Positions 1 through 8,700 of a DNA stretch of 64,000 bases are shown one piece after another; positions within the stretch are counted from its first letter, which is position 1; each line of letters opens with the position of its first letter. Location of the stretch: contig CASELE010000001.1 in the NCBI GenBank assembly GCA_949288735.1, forward strand, positions 62,001 through 126,000, written 5' to 3'. Position numbers and translations under genes: made by a program. Origin of the DNA: an uncultured Alistipes sp. Its GTDB lineage: Bacteria > Bacteroidota > Bacteroidia > Bacteroidales > Rikenellaceae. Below the pieces are notes generated by a model. The model did not search any database, was not told the origin of the DNA, and saw only the letters and a list, made by a program, of their open reading frames with translations.

Positions 1-1
1 C

Positions 2-724
2 GCGAAGCCGAAGCTCATACTCGACAACGTCATGCACTACTGCCCCGGCTGTAGTCACGGTACGGTGCACAAGCTGGTGGCCGAAGTGATCGACGAGATG
101 GGGCTGGCCGACAAGACCGTAGGCATTTCGCCCGTAGGCTGCTCGGTATTCGCATACAACTATATCGATATCGACTGGATCGAGGCGGCGCACGGCCGTG
201 CGCTGGCAGTGGCTACGGCGGTGAAGCGTCTTCACCCCGAGAATATGGTCTTCACTTACCAGGGTGACGGTGACCTGTCGGCCATCGGTACGGCCGAGTC
301 GATTCATGCGGCGGCCCGTGGCGAGAACGTGGTGGCGATCTACATCAACAACGCCATCTACGGTATGACTGGCGGTCAGATGGCCCCTACCACCCTGCTG
401 GGCATGAAGACGGCAACGACGCCCTATGGTCGTGATCCCCGTCTGAACGGTTATCCCTACAAGATTGCCGAGATGATGGCCCACCTCGACGGTGCGACCT
501 ATATCACGCGTCAGAGCGTGCATACGCCCGCCAACGTTCGCAAGGCGAAGAGCGCAATCCGCAAGGCCTTCCAGAACGCGATGGACGGCAAGGGCTTCTC
601 GCTGGTTGAGATCGTATCGACCTGCAACAGCGGTTGGAAACTCTCGCCCGTCGCTTCGAACAAGTGGCTCGCCGAGAACATGCTGCCCTTCTATCCGCTG
701 GGCGATATTAAGGATGTAAAATAA
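2..724 (+). CDS. 2-oxoacid:ferredoxin oxidoreductase, beta (TPP-binding) subunit, 5'-truncated by window edge
   Basis: Cytoplasmic enzyme subunit that oxidatively decarboxylates a 2-oxoacid (2-oxoglutarate or branched-chain type) to an acyl-CoA while reducing ferredoxin. The frame is open to the left edge without a start codon; the Met at 32 follows residues typical of the family (..KPKL..DN.MHYCPGC..), so the true start lies outside the window. Visible are the CPGCSHG cysteine motif and the thiamine diphosphate site GDGD followed about 28 residues later by NN, then IYGMTGGQ. The gamma subunit follows 15 bp downstream; the alpha subunit and ferredoxin-like subunit are probably just outside the window. 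The exact substrate (Kor versus Vor) cannot be told from this subunit alone. Confidence 0.93.
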   Translation, partial: AKPKLILDNVMHYCPGCSHGTVHKLVAEVIDEMGLADKTVGISPVGCSVFAYNYIDIDWIEAAHGRALAVATAVKRLHPENMVFTYQGDGDLSAIGTAESIHAAARGENVVAIYINNAIYGMTGGQMAPTTLLGMKTATTPYGRDPRLNGYPYKIAEMMAHLDGATYITRQSVHTPANVRKAKSAIRKAFQNAMDGKGFSLVEIVSTCNSGWKLSPVASNKWLAENMLPFYPLGDIKDVK

Positions 725-739
725 GGAGGACGGACAGAT

Positions 740-1285
740 ATGAAAGAGACTTTGATTATCGCAGGATTCGGAGGACAGGGTGTCCTTTCGATGGGTAAGA
801 TCCTCGCCTATTCGGGCGTGATGCAGGATTACGAGGTTACTTGGATGCCCTCCTACGGTCCCGAGATGCGTGGCGGTACGGCCAACGTGACGGTCATTCT
901 CTCCGACAAGAGAATCTCGTCGCCCATCGCCCACGAATTCGACACGGCCATCATCCTGAACCAGCAGTCGATGGAGAAGTTCGAGCCGATGGTGAAGCCC
1001 GGTGGCGTGCTGATCTACGATACGAATGGCATTACGCACCATCCGACCCGTACGGACATTTCTATCTACACGATCGACGCGACGGCGGAGTGCGCCCGCA
1101 TGGGTCAGGCCAAGCTCTTCAACACGATGATCCTGGGCGGATACCTGAAGGTGCGTCCCGTAGTCGAGATGGAGAACGTGATGGTCGGTCTGAAGAAGTC
1201 GCTGCCGGAGCGTGCCTGGAAGATGCTTCCCCAGAACGAGGAGGCCATCAAGCACGGTGGCGAGATCATCAAGAAGATCCGCTAA
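740..1285 (+). CDS. 2-oxoacid:ferredoxin oxidoreductase, gamma subunit
   Basis: 181 residues, the usual length for a separate gamma (POR_N/E1-like) subunit. It starts with the glycine-rich segment IIAGFGGQGVLSMG and carries the conserved SYGPEMRGGTAN stretch near residue 40, both hallmarks of the pyruvate/ketoisovalerate oxidoreductase gamma domain. It binds to the alpha/beta subunits and helps form the CoA-binding part of the enzyme. A strong Shine-Dalgarno-like AAGGAGGA overlaps the stop of the beta gene (723-730), unusual for Bacteroidota and in keeping with translational coupling. The operon ends at the hairpin at 1346-1396. Confidence 0.93.
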   Translation: MKETLIIAGFGGQGVLSMGKILAYSGVMQDYEVTWMPSYGPEMRGGTANVTVILSDKRISSPIAHEFDTAIILNQQSMEKFEPMVKPGGVLIYDTNGITHHPTRTDISIYTIDATAECARMGQAKLFNTMILGGYLKVRPVVEMENVMVGLKKSLPERAWKMLPQNEEAIKHGGEIIKKIR

Positions 1286-1345
1286 TTACGTTCCGATTCC
1301 GTAAATGTATTGAATTCCCTTCCGGAACATATTACGGAGAATCGC

Positions 1346-1396
1346 TTAAAAGAGGAGAGGAGGTCGCCGTATAGGCGATCTCCTCTCCTCTTTTAA
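1346..1396. terminator. Bidirectional hairpin between convergent genes
   Basis: Inverted repeat 1346-1368 / 1374-1396: 23 bp with one G-T wobble and a 5-nt loop. Both arms end in an A-run/T-run (AAAA..TTTT), so it can act as an intrinsic terminator for the oxidoreductase operon on the + strand and for fmt on the - strand. Confidence 0.85.
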
Positions 1397-1524
1397 TGGG
1401 TTCCGGATATTAAGGGGACAGGACCTACCCTCTTTCGTGCTCCGGGATTATATTTATTCCCGGTTGCGCATCCCTTCCGGGGGACGGGTCTCATGATCCG
1501 CCGTTTCCGCCGGAACGGGACCTT

Positions 1525-2517
1525 TCATTCTTTGCGCATCGCGGTTTCTGCCGTCATTGACCAATCGCAGATATCACGCAAGCCGAGCAGCAGCTCGTGT
1601 ACGGGCATTCGCCGTTTGCCGGCAAGTTGCAGTTCGCCGATGCGGACATGACCGTCGGCGCAGACGACGCGCAGTTCGGTGCGGCCGTCGCTTTCGATCG
1701 TGCCGCAGGCTGCCGTACGCGGGGCGTCTGGTTCGAAGCGGGCCGAGAAGATCTTGGCCGACCCCTGTTCCGACCCCAGCCGGTACATCGGACTCCAGGC
1801 CGCCGGATATGGTGCCAGTCCGCGGATGAAGTCGACGATACGCTGTCCGGGCAGCCTCCAGTCGATGCGGCAGTCGTCACGGAATATTTTCGGTGCAGGG
1901 CGCAGTCCCCGCTCGTCGGCATCCTCCTGTACGATCGGGACGACGGTGCCGTCGGCGAGCCGGTCGACCGTCTCGGTTACCAGCCCTGCTCCGTCGGCCA
2001 TCAGACGGTCGTAGAGTGTTCCGGCGTTGTCGTCGGGACGAATGGGCATGTGCCGCTGCCCTATGATGGCGCCCTTGTCGATTTCGTGGTTGAGCAGAAA
2101 GGTCGTCACACCGGTCTCCTGCTCGCCGTTGATGATGGCCCAGTTGATAGGAGCCGCCCCCCGATACTGCGGCAGCAGCGAGGCATGCAGGTTGAAGGTC
2201 CCGAGCCGGGGCAGAGCCCATACCGCCTCGGGCAACATGCGGAAGGCGATGACGATGCCCAGGTCGGGCTGCAGCGCACGCAAGGTGTCGAGAAATTCCG
2301 GGTCGCGGAGCTTCTCGGGCTGCAACACAGGCAGTCCCAACTCGCGCGCTGCCCGTTTGACATCGCTTTCGTGGAGTTTCTGTCCGCGGCCGGCGGGCTT
2401 GTCCGGAGCCGTTACGACCGCTACTACGTGATATCCTCCGTCGACCAGTGCGCGGAGCGACGGTACGGCGAATTCGGGCGTACCCATGAAGAGGATACGC
2501 AGCTGTCTGGCCTCCAT
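1525..2517 (-). CDS. fmt: Methionyl-tRNA formyltransferase
   Basis: 330 residues, the normal Fmt length. It formylates initiator Met-tRNA using 10-formyl-tetrahydrofolate in the cytoplasm. The N-terminus reads LRILFMGTPEFAVPSL and the catalytic/folate region carries the family signature HASLLPQYRGAAPI with the SLLP loop; a C-terminal OB-like domain follows. The open frame extends about 80 codons upstream, but that part is arginine-rich shadow of the VOC gene, so the start is placed at 2517. This is five bases past the stop of the upstream gene, suggesting translational coupling. Last gene of the operon running from 6433 to 1525. Confidence 0.95.
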   Translation of the reverse strand: MEARQLRILFMGTPEFAVPSLRALVDGGYHVVAVVTAPDKPAGRGQKLHESDVKRAARELGLPVLQPEKLRDPEFLDTLRALQPDLGIVIAFRMLPEAVWALPRLGTFNLHASLLPQYRGAAPINWAIINGEQETGVTTFLLNHEIDKGAIIGQRHMPIRPDDNAGTLYDRLMADGAGLVTETVDRLADGTVVPIVQEDADERGLRPAPKIFRDDCRIDWRLPGQRIVDFIRGLAPYPAAWSPMYRLGSEQGSAKIFSARFEPDAPRTAACGTIESDGRTELRVVCADGHVRIGELQLAGKRRMPVHELLLGLRDICDWSMTAETAMRKE

Positions 2518-2522
2518 GCCTC

Positions 2523-2903
2523 TCAGCAGGTGATTTCGACCAGGTTGCCGTCGGGATCGGCTACGACGCTTTCGAAGAGTCCGTCGCCCGTCGTGCGCGG
2601 CTCGCCGACGATCTGGTATTCGTCGAGACGCAGCCGCTCGGTGAGGGCACATACCGCGTCGCGATCGGCGCAGGCGACGGCGAAATGGGCCAGGCCGGTC
2701 CGCTCGGTCTCCACTTCGCCGTTGATGTCCGAGCGACGCATCAGTTCGAGGTCGCACTCCCCGTCGAAATGGATGCGGTAGGATTCGAACCGCTTGGCCG
2801 GGTTGACGTATTTCTCTCCGCAGCGGCCGCCGAAGTAGTCGCAGTAGAAGTCACGCATCTGGTCGAGATGTTCGGTCCAGATGGCTATATGGGTGATTTT
2901 CAT
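2523..2903 (-). CDS. VOC-family (glyoxalase/bleomycin-resistance fold) protein
   Basis: 126 residues beginning [20 protein letters not shown], the classic first beta-alpha unit of a single-domain vicinal-oxygen-chelate protein. Potential metal ligands are His5 and glutamates in the second half (DLELM; the C-terminal LVEIT). Family members include glyoxalase I and resistance proteins, and the substrate cannot be deduced. Its ATG overlaps the TGA of ribBA by 4 nt (ATGA), and its stop lies 5 bp before fmt, so it is translated within the operon. The position between riboflavin and tRNA formylation genes gives no clear functional hint. Confidence 0.88.
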   Translation of the reverse strand: MKITHIAIWTEHLDQMRDFYCDYFGGRCGEKYVNPAKRFESYRIHFDGECDLELMRRSDINGEVETERTGLAHFAVACADRDAVCALTERLRLDEYQIVGEPRTTGDGLFESVVADPDGNLVEITC

Positions 2904-4129
2904 TTTGTCTTGTGTTTGCAGAGTCCCAGATTGTGGTGCATGCGCGTCTCCTTTGTTTCGAGGTAGCGGAGGTTGTACTTGTTGGGCGCGACGACGATCG
3001 GCACGATTTCGTCGATGTAGAGTCCGTATCCCTCGATGCCCGCACGCTTGAGCGGATTGTTGGTCATGAGTCTCATGTGCTTGATGCCCAGGTCACGGAT
3101 GATGCTTGCTCCGACTCCGTAATCGCGTTCATCCACGCCGAACCCGAGCTGTACGTTGGCGTCGACCGTATCGAGCCCCTCCTCCTGCAGCTTGTAGGCC
3201 GCGATCTTGTTGAAGAGTCCGATGCCGCGCCCCTCCTGATTGAGATAGACGATGGCTCCGCGCCCCTCCTTCTCGATCATGCGCATCGATTCGTGAAGCT
3301 GTGCCCCGCAGTCGCAGCGGCATGATCCGAGGATGTCGCCCGTGGCGCACGACGAATGTACGCGAACGAGCACGGGATCCTCCTCGCTCCATTCGCCTTT
3401 GGTGAGGGCGATGTGTTCCAGTCCGTTGCTCTTCTGTCGGTAGGCCGTGATCCTGAAATGGCCCCACTCGGTCGGCATGTCGGCCGTCTCGCCCCGCTCG
3501 ATGATCGACTCTTCGCGCAGACGATAGGCAATGATGTCGGCAATGGAGACAATCTTCAGACCGTGTTTACGGGCAACCTCGAGCAGCTGCGGCAGTCGGG
3601 CCATCGTCCCGTCTTCGTTCATGATCTCGATCAGAGCTCCGGCGGGCTGCAGTCCGGCCATGCGGGCGAGATCCACGGCAGCTTCGGTATGGCCGGGACG
3701 GCGCAGTACGCCTTTCTGGCGGGCGCGCAGCGGGTTGATGTGCCCCGGACGTCCCAGGTCGGAGGGTTTCGTGTTCGGGTCGGCCAGCGCGCGGATGGTC
3801 GCCGCACGGTCATGGATCGAGACTCCTGTGGTGCAGTCGTGGCCCAGCAGGTCGACCGTCACGGTAAAGGGGGTCCCCAGCAGCGAGGTGTTGTTCTCCT
3901 CCATCATCTGGAGCTCGAGCTGTGCGCATCGCTCCTCGGAGAGAGGGGCGCACAATACGCCGCGCCCTTCGTGCAGCATGAAGTTGACGATTTCGGGGGT
4001 GATCTTTTCGGCGGCTACGATGAAGTCGCCCTCGTTCTCCCGGTCCTCGTCGTCCACGACGATGACGATGCGGCCGTTGCGAAAATCCTCGATGGCCTCT
4101 TCGACGCTATTGAGCAGTTTTTCGGTCAT
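2900..4129 (-). CDS. ribBA: Bifunctional 3,4-dihydroxy-2-butanone-4-phosphate synthase / GTP cyclohydrolase II
   Basis: 409 residues with both riboflavin entry enzymes fused. Residues about 1-200 are the RibB part (acidic metal site [11 protein letters not shown] near residue 26; later PGHINPL and [11 protein letters not shown]), making dihydroxybutanone phosphate from ribulose 5-phosphate. Residues about 205-405 are the RibA part, with the zinc-cysteine cluster [15 protein letters not shown] and the NQEGRGIGL segment, opening the GTP ring. Order and length fit the usual RibBA fusion. Its start lies 23 bp inside the upstream LptF/G-like gene. Confidence 0.96.
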   Translation of the reverse strand: MTEKLLNSVEEAIEDFRNGRIVIVVDDEDRENEGDFIVAAEKITPEIVNFMLHEGRGVLCAPLSEERCAQLELQMMEENNTSLLGTPFTVTVDLLGHDCTTGVSIHDRAATIRALADPNTKPSDLGRPGHINPLRARQKGVLRRPGHTEAAVDLARMAGLQPAGALIEIMNEDGTMARLPQLLEVARKHGLKIVSIADIIAYRLREESIIERGETADMPTEWGHFRITAYRQKSNGLEHIALTKGEWSEEDPVLVRVHSSCATGDILGSCRCDCGAQLHESMRMIEKEGRGAIVYLNQEGRGIGLFNKIAAYKLQEEGLDTVDANVQLGFGVDERDYGVGASIIRDLGIKHMRLMTNNPLKRAGIEGYGLYIDEIVPIVVAPNKYNLRYLETKETRMHHNLGLCKHKTK

Positions 4130-5603
4130 GGTGTTTGGTTTTGATTCGTTCGGTCAGCGGCTTCATCCGGTTGTCGAGCCACTCGCGGAACATCTTGTAT
4201 TTTACTATGTACCAGTCTGTGTCGAGCAGCGACGAGTCGTTCGTCGCCTTGTAGGTCAGATAGGCTGCGACGGGCGTGAGAATGAAGGTGGCGAGCCACA
4301 TGCCGTAGACGGCATCCCACGTCCCCTCCTTGACCAGTTTCTGGCCTGTGGTGGTAATGATGTAGTAGATGACAAAGAATATGACCGAGATGACGATCGG
4401 CATGCCCAGTCCGCCCTTGCGGATGATGGCTCCGAGCGGTGCCCCGATCAGGAAGAAAAGCAGAATCGAGACAGGCAGCGACCACTTGCTGTGCCAGTCT
4501 ATCTGGCTTCGGTATAGCTGGTTGAGCACCTCCTTGGCGCTCTGCTCGTCGTAGTTGAACATCGACCGCGAATCCTTCGACAGCGAACGGGCCTTGTCCC
4601 ATATCTGTTCCTTCTGCCGCACGCCGAGCGGTGCTATCGAGTCGAGTGCCGATACCTCGCGGAAACGGCTGCGGTCAACTCCGACCGTGTCGAAGAGCAG
4701 CAGCGGGTCCTCGGCGAATATCCGGTTGCGCAGCAGCGGTTCGTACGAACGGGTCGTGGTCCGTTGCGCAATTCGTTCGAGCGAGTCGATGTCGTGTTCG
4801 AGTTCTACGATGTTCTTGGTCGTGCTGTTGTTCGAAAAGTTGTCGGCATCGGAGCGCTGCATGTCGAATCCCGACATCGAGAGGGCGAGTTCCTGCCGGT
4901 CGAACCGGTCGCGGCGCAGGGCGCTCTTGTTGTACCACTGGTTGTTGCGGGTCTGCTCGTAGTTCTCGCCGTGGTAGAGCGTGACAAGCAGGTAACGCTT
5001 GTCGTCCGAGAGACGGATGTAACCCGAGTCGGCGAGCGTCGTGCGCATGTTGCCGCTGGCCGCCGAGTTGTCGTAGATGAGCACGTTGGTGAGCAGTTTC
5101 GTCTCGGGGTCCTGATGATCCACCCGGATGCTCATGTTCTCGATACCGTTGAAGAAGAGCCCGTCGCGGAATTCGAGCTCCTGGTTCTGCTTGCGTATGT
5201 CGTAGAGCGTACTGTAGAGCTTCTTGTTGGCGGCCGGAACGAGGTTGTTGGCGATGAAGAAGCTGCCTATCGAGATGAGCCCGACCAGCACGATGAGCGG
5301 CCGGATGATGCGCGGCAGCGACATGCCCGCCGACTTCATGGCCAGCAACTCGTAGTTCTCGCCCAGATTGCCCATGGTCATGATGGCGGCAAGCAGCATC
5401 GAGAGCGGCAGTCCCATGGGGATCATGTTGGTCATGGCGTAACCCAGCAGCTCGATGATGATGCCGGCGCTGAGTCCCTTGCCGACCAGTTCGTCGATGT
5501 AGCGCCACAGGAAGTTCATCATCAGCACGAACATGACGATGAAGAAGGTCAGGACCATGGGGCCCAGATAGGACTTCAGGATGAGCTTGTAGATGGTCTT
5601 CAT
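4107..5603 (-). CDS. LptF/LptG-family lipopolysaccharide export permease
   Basis: 498 residues. Inner-membrane half of the LPS extraction transporter LptB2FG. Visible are an N-terminal transmembrane block (about residues 15-38, 55-80, 100-125), the conserved segment [17 protein letters not shown], a large polar periplasmic region of roughly 250 residues (beta-jellyroll in the family), and C-terminal helices starting near [22 protein letters not shown]. Single-gene LptF/G permeases of this length are normal in Bacteroidota, so I do not assign F or G. It overlaps the upstream permease by 4 nt (ATGA) and ribBA by 23 bp. Confidence 0.9.
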   Translation of the reverse strand: MKTIYKLILKSYLGPMVLTFFIVMFVLMMNFLWRYIDELVGKGLSAGIIIELLGYAMTNMIPMGLPLSMLLAAIMTMGNLGENYELLAMKSAGMSLPRIIRPLIVLVGLISIGSFFIANNLVPAANKKLYSTLYDIRKQNQELEFRDGLFFNGIENMSIRVDHQDPETKLLTNVLIYDNSAASGNMRTTLADSGYIRLSDDKRYLLVTLYHGENYEQTRNNQWYNKSALRRDRFDRQELALSMSGFDMQRSDADNFSNNSTTKNIVELEHDIDSLERIAQRTTTRSYEPLLRNRIFAEDPLLLFDTVGVDRSRFREVSALDSIAPLGVRQKEQIWDKARSLSKDSRSMFNYDEQSAKEVLNQLYRSQIDWHSKWSLPVSILLFFLIGAPLGAIIRKGGLGMPIVISVIFFVIYYIITTTGQKLVKEGTWDAVYGMWLATFILTPVAAYLTYKATNDSSLLDTDWYIVKYKMFREWLDNRMKPLTERIKTKHHDRKTAQ

Positions 5604-6433
5604 CGGTGTGCCGGCGCTTTTCCGTTTCGCAAAGATAGCAGTTTTGCCCCAATAAGCATCAGTGCGAGAACAAATATTACGGCCGCTCCGGGAGGCACGT
5701 CGAACCGGTAGCTGAGCGCGAGCCCGGCGACGTTGCCGGTGACGGCGAGCAGCGGTGCCGCGACGCTCATCGTGCGGTAGGAGTTGTGCAGCATGCCGGC
5801 GATGGTAGCCGGCAGGGTCAGCAGCGAGATGAGCAGCACGATGCCCATGATACGGATGGAGAGTACGATTGTCGTCGCGACGAGCGCAGCCATCAGATAG
5901 GATACGAGACGCGTGTGTACGCCGCGGCTGCGGGCGAAATCACGATCGAACGCGGTGTAGACGATGGGCCGCAGCCACAGGCCGGCGACGACAGTCACGA
6001 CGGCCGTCAGCAGGATAAGCGCCGTGACATCGCGTCCGGTGACGGCGACGATACTGCCGAAGAGATAGGCCGCCAGGTCGCCCGAAACGTATCCGGGCGC
6101 GAGACTCATGAAGAGAGCGCCCACGGCCATGCCCACCGACCAGACGATGCCGATGGCCGAGTCCTCACGGATGCGGCCCCGCTCCCCCGCCCGCTCGATG
6201 CCCAGGGCCGACAGCAGCGCGAACAGCAGGGCGCCGAGCATGGGGTCGGCACCCAGATAGAAGGCGATGCCCAACCCTCCGAACGATGCGTGGGTGATGC
6301 CTCCTGCCAGGAAAACCATACGGCGGCACACGACGTATGTTCCGATGATTCCGCACGTTACGCCGGACAGTATGCAGGCCGCGAAGGCGTGTCCGAGGTA
6401 GCCGTATCGGACCAGATCGTTGAAGAATTCCAT
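5600..6433 (-). CDS. Metal (zinc/manganese/iron) ABC transporter permease, ZnuB/ABC-3 family
   Basis: 277 residues with about eight hydrophobic segments. The family pattern includes GTYVVCRRMVFLAGGITHASFGG near residue 33 and a later RIMGIVLLISLLTLPATIA block. It would move divalent metal ions through the inner membrane with an ATPase and a binding lipoprotein, neither of which is encoded in this window. The frame is open far upstream on this strand, but that is shadow of mtaB; the start at 6433 gives a normal N-terminus and lies 28 nt below a -7 box. First gene of the operon that continues with LptF/G. Confidence 0.88.
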   Translation of the reverse strand: MEFFNDLVRYGYLGHAFAACILSGVTCGIIGTYVVCRRMVFLAGGITHASFGGLGIAFYLGADPMLGALLFALLSALGIERAGERGRIREDSAIGIVWSVGMAVGALFMSLAPGYVSGDLAAYLFGSIVAVTGRDVTALILLTAVVTVVAGLWLRPIVYTAFDRDFARSRGVHTRLVSYLMAALVATTIVLSIRIMGIVLLISLLTLPATIAGMLHNSYRTMSVAAPLLAVTGNVAGLALSYRFDVPPGAAVIFVLALMLIGAKLLSLRNGKAPAHR

Positions 6434-6460
6434 GAACGGTAAACCGAGTGCGTCGGCCTG

Positions 6461-6468
6461 CAAATTTA
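6461..6468 (-). promoter_or_regulatory. Bacteroidota -7 box (TAAATTTG) for the permease-lptFG-ribBA-fmt operon
   Basis: On the minus strand the octamer fits TAnnTTTG exactly and lies 28 nt upstream of the permease ATG. I see no good -33 TTG at the usual distance, so the assignment rests on the -7 box and position. Confidence 0.5.
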
Positions 6469-6535
6469 CGTTTTTCCCGCGAAAAGCGCGTCGTTTCCTG
6501 CGGATTTCGTAATTTCGCCCGAAAATGTAAAGGTC

Positions 6536-7834
6536 ATGCGAGAACGAAAAGTGAGTTTTCACACCTTGGGCTGCAAGCTCAATTTCTCGGAGAGTTCGAC
6601 CCTTGCCCGGGCCTTCGAGCAGGGCGGATTCGTGCGGGTCGCGTCGCCCGAGACGGCCGACGTCTGCGTGGTGAACACCTGTGCCGTAACCGAACATGCC
6701 GAAAAGAAGTGCCGCAATCTGATCCGACGGCTGCATCGGCTCAATCCGACGGCCATCATCGCCGTGACGGGATGCTATGCCCAGCTGCGGCCCGAAGAGA
6801 TCGCCGCCATCGACGGCGTTGACATCGTGTTGGGCAACAACGACAAGGGCGATCTGTACAGCAGGGTATCTGCTCTGGCGGGCAAGGGCCGCGCCCGGGT
6901 ATACTGTTGCGAGACGGAGGAACTCACGCGCTTCTTCGCCGCCTTCTCGAGCGGTGACCGCACGCGTGCCTTCCTCAAGGTGCAGGACGGATGCGACTAC
7001 TGCTGCTCCTACTGCACGATCCACTATGCGCGCGGCGCCAGCCGCAACCTGCCCATAGCAGAGGCGGTGGCCGAAGCGCGGCAGATTGCCGCGGGCGGAC
7101 AGCAGGAGATAGTCATTACGGGAGTCAATACGGGCGATTTCGGGCGGACGACGGGCGAACGCTTCATCGACCTGCTGCGGGCGCTCGACACCGTGGAGGG
7201 CATACGCCGTTACCGCATCTCCTCCATCGAACCGAACCTGCTGACGGACGAGATCATCGATTTCTGCGCCGCGTCGCCCAAGTTCCAGCCCCACTTCCAT
7301 GTGCCGCTCCAGAGCGGGTCGGACCGTATTCTGGCCCTGATGCGCCGGCGCTATACTACGGCCCGCTTCGCCGAACGGATTGCGGCCGTGCGGCAGTTGA
7401 TGCCCGGGGCCTTCATCGGCATCGACGTCATCGTGGGATTCCCGGGCGAGACGGAGGAGGATTTCCGTACGACCCGTGTCTTTCTGGAGCGGCTGGCCCC
7501 CGCATTCCTGCATATCTTCCCCTTCTCCGAGCGGCCCGGGACGCCGGCCGTCGGATTGCCCGACAAAGTGTCTCCGTCTGTCGCCGCACGCCGGGTGGAG
7601 GAGCTCGAACGGCTCTGTGGGCGGCTGCATGCCGATTTCTGCGGCCGGGCCGTGGGCAGCGAGGCCGAGGTGCTCTTCGAAAGCACGATGCGCGGCGGTC
7701 TGATGTTCGGTTACACGGGCGACTACAGAAGGGTGTGCGCCCCCTACGATCGCAGCCGGATCAACACCCTCTGCCGCGTGCGGTTGGAATCCATGCGCGA
7801 AAACCACGATCTGGAAGGGGTCATTCTGGATTAA
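6536..7834 (+). CDS. mtaB: tRNA (N6-threonylcarbamoyl-A37-C2) methylthiotransferase
   Basis: 432-residue radical-SAM methylthiotransferase that converts t6A37 to ms2t6A37 in tRNAs reading ANN codons. The N-terminal UPF0004 domain supplies three cluster cysteines (C13, C49, C80). The radical-SAM CxxxCxxC motif is C153, C157, C160 within the segment QDGCDYCCSYC. The C-terminal part resembles a TRAM-like RNA-binding end. The opening VSFHTLGCKLN is typical of MtaB rather than MiaB or RimO. Divergent from the metal-permease operon; monocistronic or weakly linked to the next gene, which has its own -7 box. Confidence 0.93.
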   Translation: MRERKVSFHTLGCKLNFSESSTLARAFEQGGFVRVASPETADVCVVNTCAVTEHAEKKCRNLIRRLHRLNPTAIIAVTGCYAQLRPEEIAAIDGVDIVLGNNDKGDLYSRVSALAGKGRARVYCCETEELTRFFAAFSSGDRTRAFLKVQDGCDYCCSYCTIHYARGASRNLPIAEAVAEARQIAAGGQQEIVITGVNTGDFGRTTGERFIDLLRALDTVEGIRRYRISSIEPNLLTDEIIDFCAASPKFQPHFHVPLQSGSDRILALMRRRYTTARFAERIAAVRQLMPGAFIGIDVIVGFPGETEEDFRTTRVFLERLAPAFLHIFPFSERPGTPAVGLPDKVSPSVAARRVEELERLCGRLHADFCGRAVGSEAEVLFESTMRGGLMFGYTGDYRRVCAPYDRSRINTLCRVRLESMRENHDLEGVILD

Positions 7835-7840
7835 AATCCG

Positions 7841-7848
7841 TATATTTG
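7841..7848 (+). promoter_or_regulatory. -7 box TATATTTG upstream of the sensor-like/trkH operon
   Basis: Exact TAnnTTTG match starting seven bases after the mtaB stop and 24 nt before the ATG at 7873. No clear -33 element at 19-21 nt. Confidence 0.55.
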
Positions 7849-7872
7849 TCATTCGGATAACAGGACGCTTTT

Positions 7873-8694
7873 ATGACTGGACTTCGGAAAAGAACAGCGA
7901 CGGGCTTTCTCAGTATCGTCTGTCTGCTCTTTCTTTCGGGGATGATCTCCCTCTTTGAGCTGGGACGGCTGAGCCGCGATTCGGGCGAGATACTCGATGC
8001 GAGCCGGCGCAATATCGACCGGGCCAAGGAGATGCTCGATGCGGCGCACGATCACAGCGTCTCGCTGATCCGTATCTCCGTCTTCGGCGACCGCTCCTAC
8101 GATTCGCTCTGTCTGGGCAGTATGGAACGGCTCGAGCAGGTGCTCTCCATAGCGCAGGACGAGGCGGTGGACCGCTCCATCCTCGATTCGCTCGCCTTTG
8201 CGGCCACCGAACTGCGGCTGCTGACCGACGACTTCCTTGCGCGCCGTGACGCCGCCGATGCCGCCGATACGCTCCGCGCGGTTTCCGATACGCTGGCCGT
8301 CCGGGCCTACGCTCCGTCACGCATCTCCCCCGACTGGTATCTGACCGAATACGAGGCCATCCACGGCCGTCTGACCGAAGCGATCAACTCCTACATGGCC
8401 TCGACCCAGAGCTCGCTGGCTCCGCAGGCCGAACAACTGAAGAAAAACGCCTACCGCGCAGTGACTCCGGTGCTCATCTCGCTCGTGGTGATGATTGCCA
8501 TCGTTCTGATGCTCTATTACTTCATCAACGTCTATTGCGTCGGTCCCATTATCCGGATGAACAAGAGCCTGGGCGACTACCTCGCCTTCCGGGTTCCCTT
8601 TGCCGTGAAGGGCGAGTGTCGGGACGAGGTGCTCGGCCTGCGCGAGAAGATCGAGACGCTGATCACCATGCTGCGTCAGACGAACAAATCGTAG
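7873..8694 (+). CDS. Membrane protein with chemoreceptor-like topology (two TM helices, periplasmic helical domain, HAMP-like tail)
   Basis: 273 residues, not confidently assignable. A first transmembrane helix (about residues 10-30) is followed by about 175 residues of mostly helical, charged sequence outside the membrane. A second helix (about 205-230) is followed by a short cytoplasmic tail (PIIRMNKSLGDYL...) that looks like a HAMP linker. No kinase, methyl-accepting or cyclase domain follows, so it is a sensor-type front end without an output domain. It ends six bases before trkH, so the two are very probably co-transcribed, and a role in sensing for potassium uptake is an inference. Confidence 0.6.
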   Translation: MTGLRKRTATGFLSIVCLLFLSGMISLFELGRLSRDSGEILDASRRNIDRAKEMLDAAHDHSVSLIRISVFGDRSYDSLCLGSMERLEQVLSIAQDEAVDRSILDSLAFAATELRLLTDDFLARRDAADAADTLRAVSDTLAVRAYAPSRISPDWYLTEYEAIHGRLTEAINSYMASTQSSLAPQAEQLKKNAYRAVTPVLISLVVMIAIVLMLYYFINVYCVGPIIRMNKSLGDYLAFRVPFAVKGECRDEVLGLREKIETLITMLRQTNKS

Positions 8695-8700
8695 CGAGCC

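Noticed and set aside
2518..2757. Longer N-terminus for fmt
   Set aside because: The extra 80 codons are arginine-rich and overlap the VOC gene; Fmt proteins start at the ILFMGTPEF segment.
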